A DNA stretch of 64,000 bases, from the NCBI GenBank assembly GCA_018417955.1, contig JACTVC010000011.1, positions 246,262 through 310,261 on the forward strand, given 5' to 3'. The notes beneath the pieces are model-generated. The model was not told the origin of the DNA and ran no database searches. It saw only the letters and a program-made list of their open reading frames with translations. Position numbers and translations under genes: made by a program. The stretch comes from Laccaria trichodermophora. Lineage: Eukaryota > Basidiomycota > Agaricomycetes > Agaricales > Hydnangiaceae. Shown here piece by piece: positions 24,983-36,098 of this stretch. Positions within the stretch are counted from its first letter, which is position 1. Each line of letters begins with the position of its first letter.

Positions 24983-26153
24983 TTACGATGTTCCCCGTTT
25001 GCTCATTGTCCGCTTAGGCTTCCCCGATTTAATTTTCTGTGCCTCCCCAACAAGCTCTGCGATAAGACCATTGTATGTCTCCGAGTCTTGCTGCAGCGCA
25101 TCTCGAGATTGCAAAAGGTATGTCAAAAGACTGGATGTGTTTGCAGTCTGCATTCGAAGATCAGCAAGGTGTCTTTCAAGTGCGGCAAGAGGTTGCATGG
25201 TCAACGATTCTGAATCGTTTATTCAGTAGAACGGATGTGGCGTACGGCCAGAAACTGACCTCGGTCTACGTCAAGCAGTTTCGACATCCTAGCCCTGTCA
25301 AGTTCAGGTTTAGGCCCAAACTGCGCAAGCATATTTTGCTGGCCCGGTTGAGGCGTTCCCGCTCTCGAACTTGGCCGTGAGACAGGACCCGTGCTGTTTG
25401 AATGTGGCACATTCCGTTGTCCAGGAGGTGCCGACATGGGTCGAGTGTGAATTTCGAGAGGAGGTAACGGCTTGCCATTCAGTCGCGGTAAGACTTCATC
25501 AAGATTCACAGGAATTCCAAGAGCAATTAGATGTTGGCGACGAATTCGTGAACGCGTCCAATTTGGTGGCTTTACTGGTGGTGGGGTATTCAAGAGCATT
25601 TTATACATCTGGCGGCTAATAAGAATACATCGTTAAGAGACGTACGATCAACCTAAGAAAACGCTCGCCTTTCTGGCGTCAACAAGATTTGACCAATACC
25701 TTCAACTTCTCTGATTCCCTCATTTGTAGTGGTGTAGGATATTTCCTCGTTTTCCCATTCCAGTGCGAGTATTTCATAGATTTCTTCCTCTATCTGCTGG
25801 CGACTGGGGAATGGGTTTAATCGGAGTGGTCTCCATTGACGCAACGACGAAGGTCCAGCCATCTGGGTCTGCTCCTCAAAAACAATAGATTCATCAAACC
25901 CTTCCTGTGCTGAGTACTCGGCGTCTCCAAAATCACCAAAGTCGTCATCCCTTGCGTCGTTCGATGCAGCCTCTGCTGATGGACCGAAATCATCAAAGTC
26001 ATCGAAGGTGGTTTCCTGGGTTGTAAGAGCGATGGAGGGTGATGCTTTCTGAAGGTCGACAGGCTCGCTAGCGCCCCATACTGAAGCTCCAAATGTGATA
26101 TCGTCGTCCATACTAGGTCGACCAGAAGGTTTGTGGTTGTTTGTCGGGCTCAT
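24983..26153 (-). CDS. Laa2/aftiphilin-like clathrin-adaptor accessory protein (tentative)
   Basis: Three exons encode about 350 residues. The N-terminal acidic region carries repeated DDF/GDF motifs (FDDFDDFGP, DDDFGDFGDAE). In gamma-synergin, aftiphilin and yeast Laa2 such motifs bind the ear domain of AP-1 or GGA adaptors. A helical segment follows (RQQIEEEIYEILALEWEN), then a Pro/Ser linker and a C-terminal heptad-like helix (LRMQTANTSSLLTYLLQSRD) ending in a basic tail. The first intron (25616-25668) starts with GC (AG|GCGAGC) and the second with GTCAGT; both joins keep frame. The family is inferred from motifs and architecture, not from a clear alignment. Its start codon sits two bases from that of the divergent RRN11 gene. 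Confidence 0.7.
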
Positions 26154-26155
26154 TT

Positions 26156-26980
26156 ATGATGTCCTCTGATTCTATCCATGTCTTTCTTTTCTCATCGTTG
26201 GACTCTAAAAATCCTTTGACAGCTCGCAAGGTCCACATTCGCCGTCTCTACGACATCCTTCAGCTAAGCTTACAGAGGAATGACTTTCTTCGTGCTAAAA
26301 GGGCATGGGCGGTCCTTGCTCGCTGCAAGGAAATGAATTGGAAGTCCATGTGGACGACAGGACTGGTGCTTCTCGGAGAAGGTGTCGATAGCGCTTGCAC
26401 TCCTCGACGACTCGATTATTTGCGCAGTATGATGCTACAACACCCAGACGAAGTCGGTACCTCACACTCGTTTTCCACCTATCCTTATCTAGAGACTTTT
26501 AGCGTGAAGCGATCTTACAAGAGCTCATATTTCACCTCGTTCTTTCCGGAAAGTGTAGGGATGCTCTAGATGAGCTTGAACTGTAAGTAGTGGGAACCTT
26601 TCATTGGTTTGTAGGCTCATCACACACCAGTTATCTTCCATCCTTCCCATATCAAGACAACCCGGTATTTCACACATATGCTGGACTGATATCGTTATAC
26701 CTGGCCCAACCAACTGCGGATTCCACCGACTTCAATACCGCCTTGCTTCGAGACGCTCAATCTCATCTTCGGAACGCCCATACCTTGGATTCTGATAATA
26801 TTGTTGCCCCAGCATTTCTGCAAAAGGTCTTACCAGTTATTCATACTCATTGTTTCTCATTCATTGTTTTAAACGCAGATACATGATTATGCCAAAGTTG
26901 AGATGCCCGGGCAAGATTCCGAAGACGAAAGCGCCGCGGGAACTCACACCACCTCCCTAAGGAAGCGCCCACGAGTCTGA
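26156..26980 (+). CDS. RRN11: RNA polymerase I initiation factor Rrn11-like
   Basis: A TPR-containing subunit of the Pol I core factor that helps recruit Pol I to the rDNA promoter. The region KVHIRRLYDILQLSLQRNDF then LRAKRAWAVLARCKEM matches the start of the Rrn11 family domain. Later exons give LQELIFHLVLSGKCRDALDE and YLPSFPYQDNPVFHTYAGLI, continuing helical repeats. The C-terminus is basic (LRKRPRV). Introns near 26454-26500, 26583-26630 and 26827-26878 join in frame. The ATG at 26156 leaves no room for a private promoter, so the true start may be a nearby downstream or alternative codon. Family assignment is by motif recognition. Confidence 0.8.
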
Positions 26981-27014
26981 GAAAAGACTTGTGATCTGCA
27001 CACTAAAACCGCGG

Positions 27015-29643
27015 CTACTCGTCTTCCTCAGAATCGGAGTTCATGTCAATGACAGGCATTGGCTCGTCCTCGTCGTCAGGGATAAGGTTTCCCAGCACTG
27101 CCATCGAACCCGAAGCCTCACTGGTTATGAGCATGCTTGGATGAATATTCTGTTTGAGAGCGGGGATGATGGAATGCTGCTCTTCGGGTATTGAATGGTT
27201 GAGTTTAACGTCCTGCATGTCAGAGTCAGGCTCTAGGAAAGCTGGTAACGAAGGTGGGGTTGGCGCGACAGCGACCGAGGATTTTGGCTGGGCGATAGCA
27301 GTACGTGGTAACTGTGAACTTTTCTCCTGAACCAATTCTTCAACCATTGCCACGTCCTGTGTCATTGATCGTACGCCTGTATGGACCGCTTCCATTTGAA
27401 ATGCGTCGTGATCCTCCCTTTCGTCCTCTGATCTCTCTGAAGGAAAGAGGGAGATGGACTCGATAGGTGGCATTGAACGAATGAGAGGAGGGACGCGAGG
27501 GTGCAGAAGGAGATTGAACAAACATTGTATCTGAAACGTTTTTTGAGGAACGGAAGTGTAAATAAGTAATTAACCCACGCACCTCGCTATCGTTTACTCG
27601 GAGTCCCGTTTGAAGGAGCAGGGGAAGGCTTCTGCTCATTGCACTGGAAGACCATGTGCCAATCTCAACGCTTAGGCTTCGAACCTGTTTGTATACCCGC
27701 TCGAACAAAGAAGGATCAGGGGAGAGAAGAGCTGGTGGTATTTGCGGGAGGGCCAAAGCAACTGATAGGATAAGGCGAGAGACGGTGGAGTGAATCGCTG
27801 GTGAGAGGCTGGGATTCCGCACACAATGCCGGATTACTATGATCAACCACATTAGCAAACCAAATATGTAGTAATCAACCAACAAACCATCCAGAGCGAC
27901 CAGCAAAACTCTTCCGTGCAAGAACGTTGGGCATATGACGTTCCGAGACGCCTTGAAGACCTCTTCACCCTCGAAATTTCGGGCTCTTTTCTTACTTCTT
28001 TTACTCCTACTCGACAGCGTACCATCGTCTTCCCTGCTCGACGTCGTGAAAAGGATTGTAGTGATGGAAGGTAAGACAGCCCTTGTCAACCGGTTTGCGA
28101 TAAGTTGAGATTCCAAGTAATGACAGGTTGTCAAAAGGAGGTTTAAGCTCTCAAGGAAAGCGGTCCGCTGTGGCCTATGGGTACTTAATCACGGCCTTTT
28201 TCACAAGATGAAAAAACCCACAGAGAAATGTTCTGCTCAAGATGGTATGTAAGAACAGTAATCAGGTTTGTCATGTAGGGCGTCAATCTTTGTTGAGCGC
28301 TGATTGAGAGTGTATGAGCGCCACGATAGATTAAAATGTAAAAAAAAAACATACCATTTTGTTAAATATGAAAGCAATTTGCAGCCAAGTCCCCAAATTT
28401 GAGGAGTCGCCGCCATTTCCATAGCGTGCACTGTAGGATCCATGTACCCATCCGCCTGGAAAATGTGATACAATGGGTGAGATCTTCCCAAAAGAGATGG
28501 AACCCCCCCACCTTCTCTTCCGTCGTACATGTGAGCAGCTTAATTATGAATTTTATCAGGTGGCCTAAGGGCATTTGTACAGGCCGTTGGGTGGTCGTGC
28601 TAGTGGGTAAGTGAATAAAACGGCGACAACTGGGGGAAATCCAACTCACCTCAGAAGATTGCCAATAACAACCACACATGACGTTAGACGGTCGAGATTA
28701 AGGAGGACGAGAGAATCGTCAGCATTCTTCCGATTGATGCTGCTGGGGGCTGGAGGGTTTGAGAGGCTGTTAAGGCAAGAATCTTGAATAAACGAACCTC
28801 CATCACGGAAAGTGGTTCGAAGAGCGAAGAACGCATCCCATCCGAATGCCAGAGTCTCATCCAGTGATTTTCTCCACAAATTTGTAGCTCCCACTTTCCC
28901 ACCTGTAAGGTGCAAAACTGCATAAAGTTGGGAGGCAGACTCAAGTGGAGTAATATTCGTGGGGCTCAAGGCGCTGCCGTTTAGAAATTGCAGTGCTAGA
29001 CTAGACAATGCAGGGCAGGAAGCTCTGCTCGTCGTAGGATAGAGCGGAACAAGGTGTGCCAATGTGCGTAGGGCACAAACCTTAAGCAGAAGTATAATGA
29101 GACAGTAGGAGCCGAAGACACTAACATACCTGGAGTTGGACTTCACTTTGAGTCCCAGCAGTGGCGATCAAAGCAGCAATGAATTTTGGTATGTTGGGAG
29201 TCGACACCTGTCGTTGAAACTCTGCGACGTCTGTGGCGGTCGAAAAAATTGTAACAATTAATCGGATAGCAGCTTTCAATGTCGGTGGAGGTTCATTTTT
29301 CTTCATTCATGGAGGGTGAGATATAATACACTGATAACCAAAACAGGAGACAGACTGAAAGTAACGGTAGCGCAACACCTAGCCAGCTCTGCGCTGATTC
29401 AATCATTAAATTTTTAGAGAGCAGGGATGTTTTATGGGCCAAACAAAGGCCAGCCCATCGAGCCCCAGGGCCCTTGGAGTGCAGAAGGGAGTGAATTCGT
29501 GTTGACCATTTGGAGGTGTGTGTTGAAGGCAAAAAGCTTTCTCGTGTCAACGAAGAGAGAATGTACGGAAGGAATGAAACAGAAGACGCTTCGGACGCTA
29601 GCTGAGACTGCAGCAAATTTTTGAGGTGATGCCCAGTTTCCAT
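27015..29643 (-). CDS. RIX1: Pre-rRNA-processing protein RIX1 (PELP1 family)
   Basis: The scaffold of the Rix1 complex, needed for ITS2 processing and late 60S ribosomal particle maturation in the nucleus. The N-terminal domain begins METGHHLKNLLQSQLASEAS and contains TSKWSTRIHSLLHSKGPGAR then WAGLCLAHKT, a signature of the family. Helical-repeat sequence continues through several exons (PNIPKFIAALIATAGTQSEV, CALRTLAHLVPLYPTTSR). The C-terminal tail is acidic and ends DMNSDSEEDE at 27015, as in PELP1/Rix1. It is divergent from SEC10 with 141 bp between start codons. Exact joins in the middle part were not all resolved. Confidence 0.85.
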
Positions 29644-29784
29644 GATTGTATGGCAGCTTCAACTTGGCTTCAACAAGAAACTACCTTTCCGCCAGATAAC
29701 CCTCCGAAAGTAACACCAACAAACACCTCTGATTGCCATTGGCGGCCTTGCCAATAACACATACGTACTTGCTCACCACGCGTC

Positions 29785-32700
29785 ATGTCGGCGCTAGTGA
29801 TATACGATTCAGATATCTCGGAACACCTCCAGCTTTCAAATTTCAAGGTGCGTATTGCATCTTCAAAAGCTGAAGCATTACCTAATTGAGTTGCGGAAGG
29901 GCAAGTTCGATGTCACCGACTTTGTGGGCGTTGTATCCGAGAAACTGATAGTACAATCGAAGGCCGACAACGGACGTGTGTGAGAATGGAGTTCGCGTAT
30001 ATTTCCCGAACTCATCGACACCTGTAGCTTTCGATCCACGACCATTCATCCAATCGTTTGAAGCAGCCGTGGACAGGCTCATCGCTGTTCGTAAGGATGT
30101 GCAGACTAAGACGGAGCAGATGGAGAAAAGTGTACGGGTTGCAGAGCGAGAGTATTCGAAAAAGATGGCGGAATTGACGCAAGGGTTTGAGGTAGGTTAG
30201 CACCCAACGAACTTGGGCCACGCCGCGCTAAGAACGGGCTTGTTAGACCGTCGCGAACTCTTTCTCTGGAATGGAAAGTCGAATGAACGAAGTCAGCAGT
30301 ACAGCTGTTCGCATTGGTAAGTCCTTGTCACGTCCCTTCATAGTGGGCTGATCGTCTAATAGGCGACCAACTTGAGACTGTGCACCTCGAGCGCCAAAGA
30401 GCTCAAGCAGCATGCGACCTGATCGATTTCTACAACCAATTCATGAAAAATGACACCTCCAAGCTAGATGCTTTGCGAAAGGAAGGCCGATCAGGAAGGC
30501 GTCAAGTTGCTGTGATCCTGCGGCGTCTCAATACAGTGGCGAAGGAGGTTGATCTCCCAACTGCGGATAAGGTCAGTGCTAGGTAAGATTCAATTTTCAA
30601 ACATTGACAATTTCTCAGACCCGGGAAAATATCGAGAAATATTGCGAAAAATTTGAAAAAGAAATGTTGAACCTATTCGATCGTTGTTATCGCAAAGGTG
30701 ACCCAAAGATGATGCACGTGCGTAGTCAAGTTTTCTTTCACAGAAAATGAGCGAGTCCGCTCCTTAGCATTGTGCCCAAACACTTCTCGAATTCAACGGT
30801 GGCGCATCTTGCGTTCAAGTTTACGTTAATCAACACGACTTCTTCATCAACAATGTTCGCGATGCTCGACCGATTGATGACACACTATTGTGCGTTTTAA
30901 GCCATCCAAGTATTTTCGTTTTATTGAAGGTTTTGCTAGATGGGATGTCATTGCTGACCCAAATACAAGTCCGCCCAAGAGTGAGGCAGGCCTCACAGAA
31001 TTATTCGGTGAGATTCGTTCGACGGTGGATACAGAAACACAAATCGTGAAGGCGGTATTCCCAAATCCTTCGGTGGTGATGCAAGTATTCTTGCAGCGTG
31101 TTTTTGCTCAGTCCGTGAGTGACACCCATCCTCTTAAACCTTTGCGCTGATGCCTTCTAGATCCAACAACATATGGAACAGCTCCTTCACAAAGGCTCGG
31201 ACATTTCAGACCTCGCTTATCTACGTCTTTTGCAGATGGTTCACATCCAAGCATCTTCTCTTGTGGAAGATTTGAAAGCACATGAACTGCCCCATGTTTT
31301 GCCCAGAACACCATACGAAGCGACGGAATTTCGTCGATCGATAACGGGATCTATGCCGACCACAGCTTCGACGTCTGCTGCTATAAGCACCATGCTTGAA
31401 ACTGCAATGGAAGAACTATTCATTCCCTACACGGAAGGTCAAAGATACCTGGAGCGTGAAAGCAAGAGTCTTGCGTCTCTTTACATCAATCTTCTGGCTA
31501 ATTTCACTCGATATCATGTCCGTCACCCCATTACATTGAAGTTTGACCCCATTGATGTAGTTCAAACAGAGAGCACAAAAAGCCAAGTCTTCTATGTTCG
31601 ATCGGATGGTCAACCAAATTAGCGCTGCTACAGCCACAACGGCCAATAGCGGGGGTTCGACATCAGCGCAGGCTGCCAGTGCACTAATGAGGTTGGGGGT
31701 CATTAACTCTGACAGGGTTCCGGATAAAGCTGGGGAGGATCCAGCACGAGAGGAAGATGGTGTTTTGACCGTAGAAACGGCTGAGACGATGCTGAAATGG
31801 CACGCCGAAGCTATTGGGCGATGTGTAGAACTGAGCCCTGCCAACGACGTGTAAGTCCTAATCTCTCAAGGCCGCATACCCTCGTCACCGTCTCTCTGAG
31901 CAGCCCAAAGAGTACCTTTGCCCTGTTCCGCGTTCTGGCAGAAGCTATTGGAACCTCATATGTGGAAGCGGCCCTTGAAACGTAAGTCTTCCTTTTCCTA
32001 TTTCTATTTCCCCCATCTGATATTTTTATAGTACACAAGTTCGTCTGGACGCGGCTGATAGTAAAAGTGAACCGACGTTGCAGCCATTAACAATCATCAG
32101 ATCAATTGACCTGATCTGCCACCTTTGGCAACAATATGTTAATATTGCATTACTACCGCTCGCCAGTTCCTCGGTAACCATTAGACGAGAACTGGTCGTT
32201 TTCAACAATCAAACCATCAACCGCCTTGAAAGCGGAGCCAACAGTCTACTTCAGCGTGTCACAGACAGTGAGCATTCGGTCCTCCACGACTACCAGCAAA
32301 TTGGTTCATTTTTTCTCTCTCCCCAGCTATCGTGTCGTGGCTGTCATTGCAGCTCACAAAGCAAAAGAAGAACGATTTTAAACCTCGCAACGATGATTTG
32401 TCCTTTGCCAGGGTAAACACGGAGCCTTGTATTGCATGTTGTGAAACACTTGAGAAGGTCCGCGATGCTGCAAACCAGAACCTAAGTGGAAAAAATTTGG
32501 AAGTTTTCCTCACCGAAGTCGGGGTGGCTTTCCATAGGTCCGTGAACCCAATTTTCTGCCCTGATTTGTCCTATCCAGGTTCATTTGTAGCCTGCTGCTA
32601 GAGCATTTGCGAAAATTTCCCGTAAGCGCCACAGGTGGACTCATGCTTGCAAAGTCCGTTTTCTTCTATTATCTCAACGTATCTGACGTGAGCCTTGTTT

Positions 32701-33109
32701 CAGAGACATCAAATCATATCAAGACATAATCGGCACCTTTGGCATTCCGGTTCTTCAAGAACGTTTTGAATTTGTCAGGCAACTGGGCAACATCTTTCTG
32801 GTCCGCCCAGAAATTCTCAAATCCTACATAACCGAAAATTATCTGGGGAGGATAGATTCCTCTCTTTTGAAACCGTATCTAGCCCTGCGAAGCGACTGGG
32901 GCCAGTTTGAAAAAGGGTTTAATGATTTAGACGCTGCCCCCAGTGACATCAGCAGTGCTGGGACAGCATTGAAGGATCGATTTGGTCGATTAAGTGTGAT
33001 GATGAAAGAGTTGGAGAGTTTGAAAATGGAGGGTATTTCAATACCGTCCAGCTTCACAGGGGGTTTCTCCATGACCATGTCAACAAGAGCATTCGGAGGT
33101 TCTTCATGA
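29785..33109 (+). CDS. SEC10: Exocyst complex subunit SEC10
   Basis: A subunit of the octameric exocyst that tethers secretory vesicles to the plasma membrane at growing tips. Exon 1 gives MSALVIYDSDISEHLQLSNF and exon 2 LRKGKFDVTDFVGVVSEKL, which joins FDPRPFIQSFEAAVDRLI across a GTGTGT...GTAG intron. Next come the N-terminal coiled coil (AEREYSKKMAELTQGFE), KEGRSGRRQVAVILRRLNTV, and a long helical-bundle region. The C-terminus has FGIPVLQERFEFVRQLGNIF and YLGRIDSSLLKPYLALRSDW, the family's ending pattern. At least ten introns are present. Length and domain order match Sec10 with no obvious break. Confidence 0.92.
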
Positions 33110-33162
33110 TGCTTTTACTGTTTAAACATAAATTATTTACTTTCTTCTTTTGGATGTATTAT

Positions 33163-34358
33163 TTATTCCCCTCTAAATACAGGCTTGCGTTTCTCTCTAA
33201 AAGCTTGAAGCGCTTCCATCCTGTCAAGGCTTGTTAGAAGCGTCTCATAAGAAGCGCGTTCGAAGTCCAGTCCTGCCACGATTATAACAGGAGTGATAAG
33301 TGCAAACCTTGAGAGAACGTACCTGCTTCCAATGCCAAGTCTGCAGAGCGAGACACCGTTTGCTTTGCAGCGCGAAGCGCCAGGGGTGCTTACGAAATGC
33401 ATCTTTCAAGCGAACGAAAACAACCAAAAGAAAGTCATACCGTTTTTCGCAATGCTTTCTGCCAGAGTGAGGGAACGGTCAAATGCAGTTGTTTCGGGTG
33501 TTGAGATATAGTTGACCAGCCCTGCGAAAATTATTCAAAATAAATAACCACACTCCTATAGCGTGAACATTATTTGCACCCCATTCCAAGGCCTCCACAG
33601 CCGATAATGTGCGCGCCGTGAATATCAAATCTTTAGCTCTTGAGGGGCCAAGAAGTTTCGTGACTCTCTGAGTTCCACCGGCACCAGGAATTATTCCCAA
33701 GCTTGTCTCCGGAAGACCTATCTTTGTAACATTGCCACCTGGAGTGAAAGTGAGATAAGCCAAGCAGCAATTATGACTTTATTACCTGCAACTCGCAGAT
33801 CACAAGCAAGGCTTAGTTCGAGACCTCCGCCAAGTGCTGGGCCATCAATGGCAGCAATAGTAGGCATCGGGAGCGATTCCAATTTACCCAAAGTGTCCCG
33901 GAGGTCCGCAAGAAATTTGGCAACCTGAAGTTGCGACATTGCACGGCGCTCTGCGAGATCCGCACCCGCACAAAAAGATCCAGCCGTCGTCGAGCGGAGT
34001 ATCAGAACCCGGACGCTATTCCCTGCACGTAAAGGAGACGAGGATTATAGTAACGATTCACCCTCACCTTTTATCAAAGCGCACTATTTCTATGCTTTCT
34101 CGGAGTTGCTGTGGACAAGCGCTTCAACAGTATACACTTGGCCAATCGGAAGTCATTTACTTGCAAAAGAGTCAAAGAAATCGCGTTCTTAGTTTGAGGC
34201 CGGTTGAGCGACAAACAAGTTATTCCAGGGCGTGATGTTATAGGCTCCAGGAAGGCTTGGGCATCATGTGCAGCATGTTGCAAAAATCGCCTTGTCAAGG
34301 CTGATGAACGAAATGACTGACAAGAAGAGCTATAGCGCAGTCCTGTGCATAAGATCAT
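33163..34358 (-). CDS. Mitochondrial enoyl-CoA hydratase/isomerase, AUH-like
   Basis: A crotonase-fold enzyme, closest by eye to methylglutaconyl-CoA hydratase (AUH) or related short-chain enoyl-CoA hydratases. The first 30 residues are basic and hydroxylated ([20 protein letters not shown]), fitting a mitochondrial presequence. Key parts are [20 protein letters not shown], the CoA-binding [13 protein letters not shown], the oxyanion and first-Glu region [20 protein letters not shown], and the second-Glu region [19 protein letters not shown]. The end reads [20 protein letters not shown]. Several short introns break these motifs. Its place in leucine catabolism is inferred from family only. 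Confidence 0.9.
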
Positions 34359-34582
34359 TTTGACCTGACTTCTGGAAATCGTTGAGCGGTTGAAGTTGAC
34401 TTTGGTGATACTAATAATAGTTCCGGACCATGACTACGTAAACATGGCCATACATTCGGTGGCAGAATTACACAGCTCTGTACATAAAAACAATTACATT
34501 CTGGTGTAAATAAAATTCAAGGCTGAGTTCAGTGATGATATAAGTACTAGTTGCAGGAGCACGGACGAGGAAAACCAACCAA

Positions 34583-35704
34583 TCAATGCTTTAAGGCCTC
34601 CTCTCGTGCAGATGATGGCGAGGCGGCTCCGTAGAAAGAATCGATCGAAGTTGGATAAGATTTCCGACCAATATGACTTCGGAGTGCATGAGGCACCACC
34701 TTGGTCGATTCACCAGAATTCGGTGAGGTGGGCGACGCATAAAAACTCATTTCCCGTGGCTGCTCCTGTACGCAGGTAGGATCGTAATTTATTTCCCGGG
34801 TTGTGAAGGGGTCAATGGGAGCGGCGTTAATGCTGAGACCTGGGGAACTATTCCGAGTCCCTTCCGATTCGAGGTCTTTGTCGAAGAGCTGGTCTTGCAG
34901 GCGAGTATGCATTCGTGCATTTCGTTTTTTGTAGTAGGAGAATGTCACACCAGCCGCCGCCCCTAATATGATGAGGGCTAAAACCACGAAAGTCCCCGCG
35001 ACAGCAGCTTTATTCTGCCAGAAACTTTTGGAAAAAATCAAATTATGTAGATAGTTTTGAGGCACAGGAAAACATACCCAGAGTTTACGGTAGCCAAAAT
35101 TGCCGTTTGACTCGGGGATGTGGATGGATCAATGCCGTAAGTTACAGCCGAAATGAGGTGAATGCCTGTGATGACAGTGGAAAATAGTTCTGTGTTGAAA
35201 TCAGGCGTTGCAGTCGGGGAAGGCGGTGAAGGCGGTGAAGTCGGTGAATCGGTTGTTAGGACTACCGCAGGAATTGAGGAGGTCGATGGAGGTCTAATGG
35301 ATATTAATGTATGTTGAGCGCAACTCTAACAGCACTTACTGGGGCAAGGGAGGACCTGACGATGTGTTGAACTTGACCTGGCTAGTGGTATGTGAACCCA
35401 AAGGTGTTATGGCGGCGGGTTTGAATACCGCTTGGGACGAGCTCTCTGAAGTAGTAGAAGAGGATTCAGTGGTAGATGATTCAGTAGTGGCTTGCGACCC
35501 TGTCATCGAATGGAGTGAGGATGGATCCTCAGAAGTTGTGTTCAATTGACGCGCTAGGAGATTTTCATGACGCCTCTGTAATTGCACGAATGAGTGGTTC
35601 TCCATGCTGAACGAAAGTATGACAACGAAAGGAATGCTCGCAAGAATGGCGAACGCAATGAAAGTAGGAGTACGACGTGACGACCAGCGAGGTGTTGCAC
35701 ACAT
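34583..35704 (-). CDS. Ser/Thr-rich single-pass or two-pass membrane protein, unknown
   Basis: No family is recognised. A hydrophobic segment near the N-terminus (TFIAFAILASIPFVVILSF) may be a signal anchor. It is followed by a Ser/Thr-rich stretch of about 150 residues (TTESSTTESSSTTSESSS and SPTSPPSPPSPT), likely O-glycosylated. A second membrane segment, AAVAGTFVVLALIILGAAAG, is followed by YYKKRN, giving a basic cytosolic stop-transfer. The last 120 residues form a polar tail ending REEALKH. The layout resembles fungal wall-stress or sensor-like proteins (Mid2/Wsc type), but no cysteine-rich WSC domain is visible. Introns near 35070 and 35290-35335 join the exons. Confidence 0.7.
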
Positions 35705-36098
35705 TTGCGATCGAATACTCTGTGAAGAAGTGGTGCGCTGAACTCGGCAGCAAAGATGATGATGGTGATAAGACTCAGAGCGCTCTCATAGGTAGGTAGA
35801 TTTTGGGTAGATTGATATTGGCCATAAGTAGGTTGATCATGATGGGTTGCAATATTGTCCGATCGGCGTAACTAAGTATCCCAATTTGACCCTCTCTCTA
35901 CCTTTTGAGCTGAGAGCTCATTAGAACTGCCAACAAACTGAGACTGCCACTCACTATCACGACTATCAAGGAGTCAATACGTGGGCCAGTTCCAAAGCAT
36001 TCTGCTGAAAATTTGCCACTCAGCGACTTTGTTGGCTTGCAAACCAATTGCAAACTCTACTAGGTTTAATTTGGTGGATACATACGGTCCGTTGGCCT
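35705..36098. other. Intergenic region
   Basis: Between two minus-strand genes; it should hold the 5' region of the membrane-protein gene and the 3' region of the coiled-coil gene. The sequence is mixed and carries no ORF with recognisable motifs, no tRNA-like fold and no obvious repeat. Confidence 0.45.
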
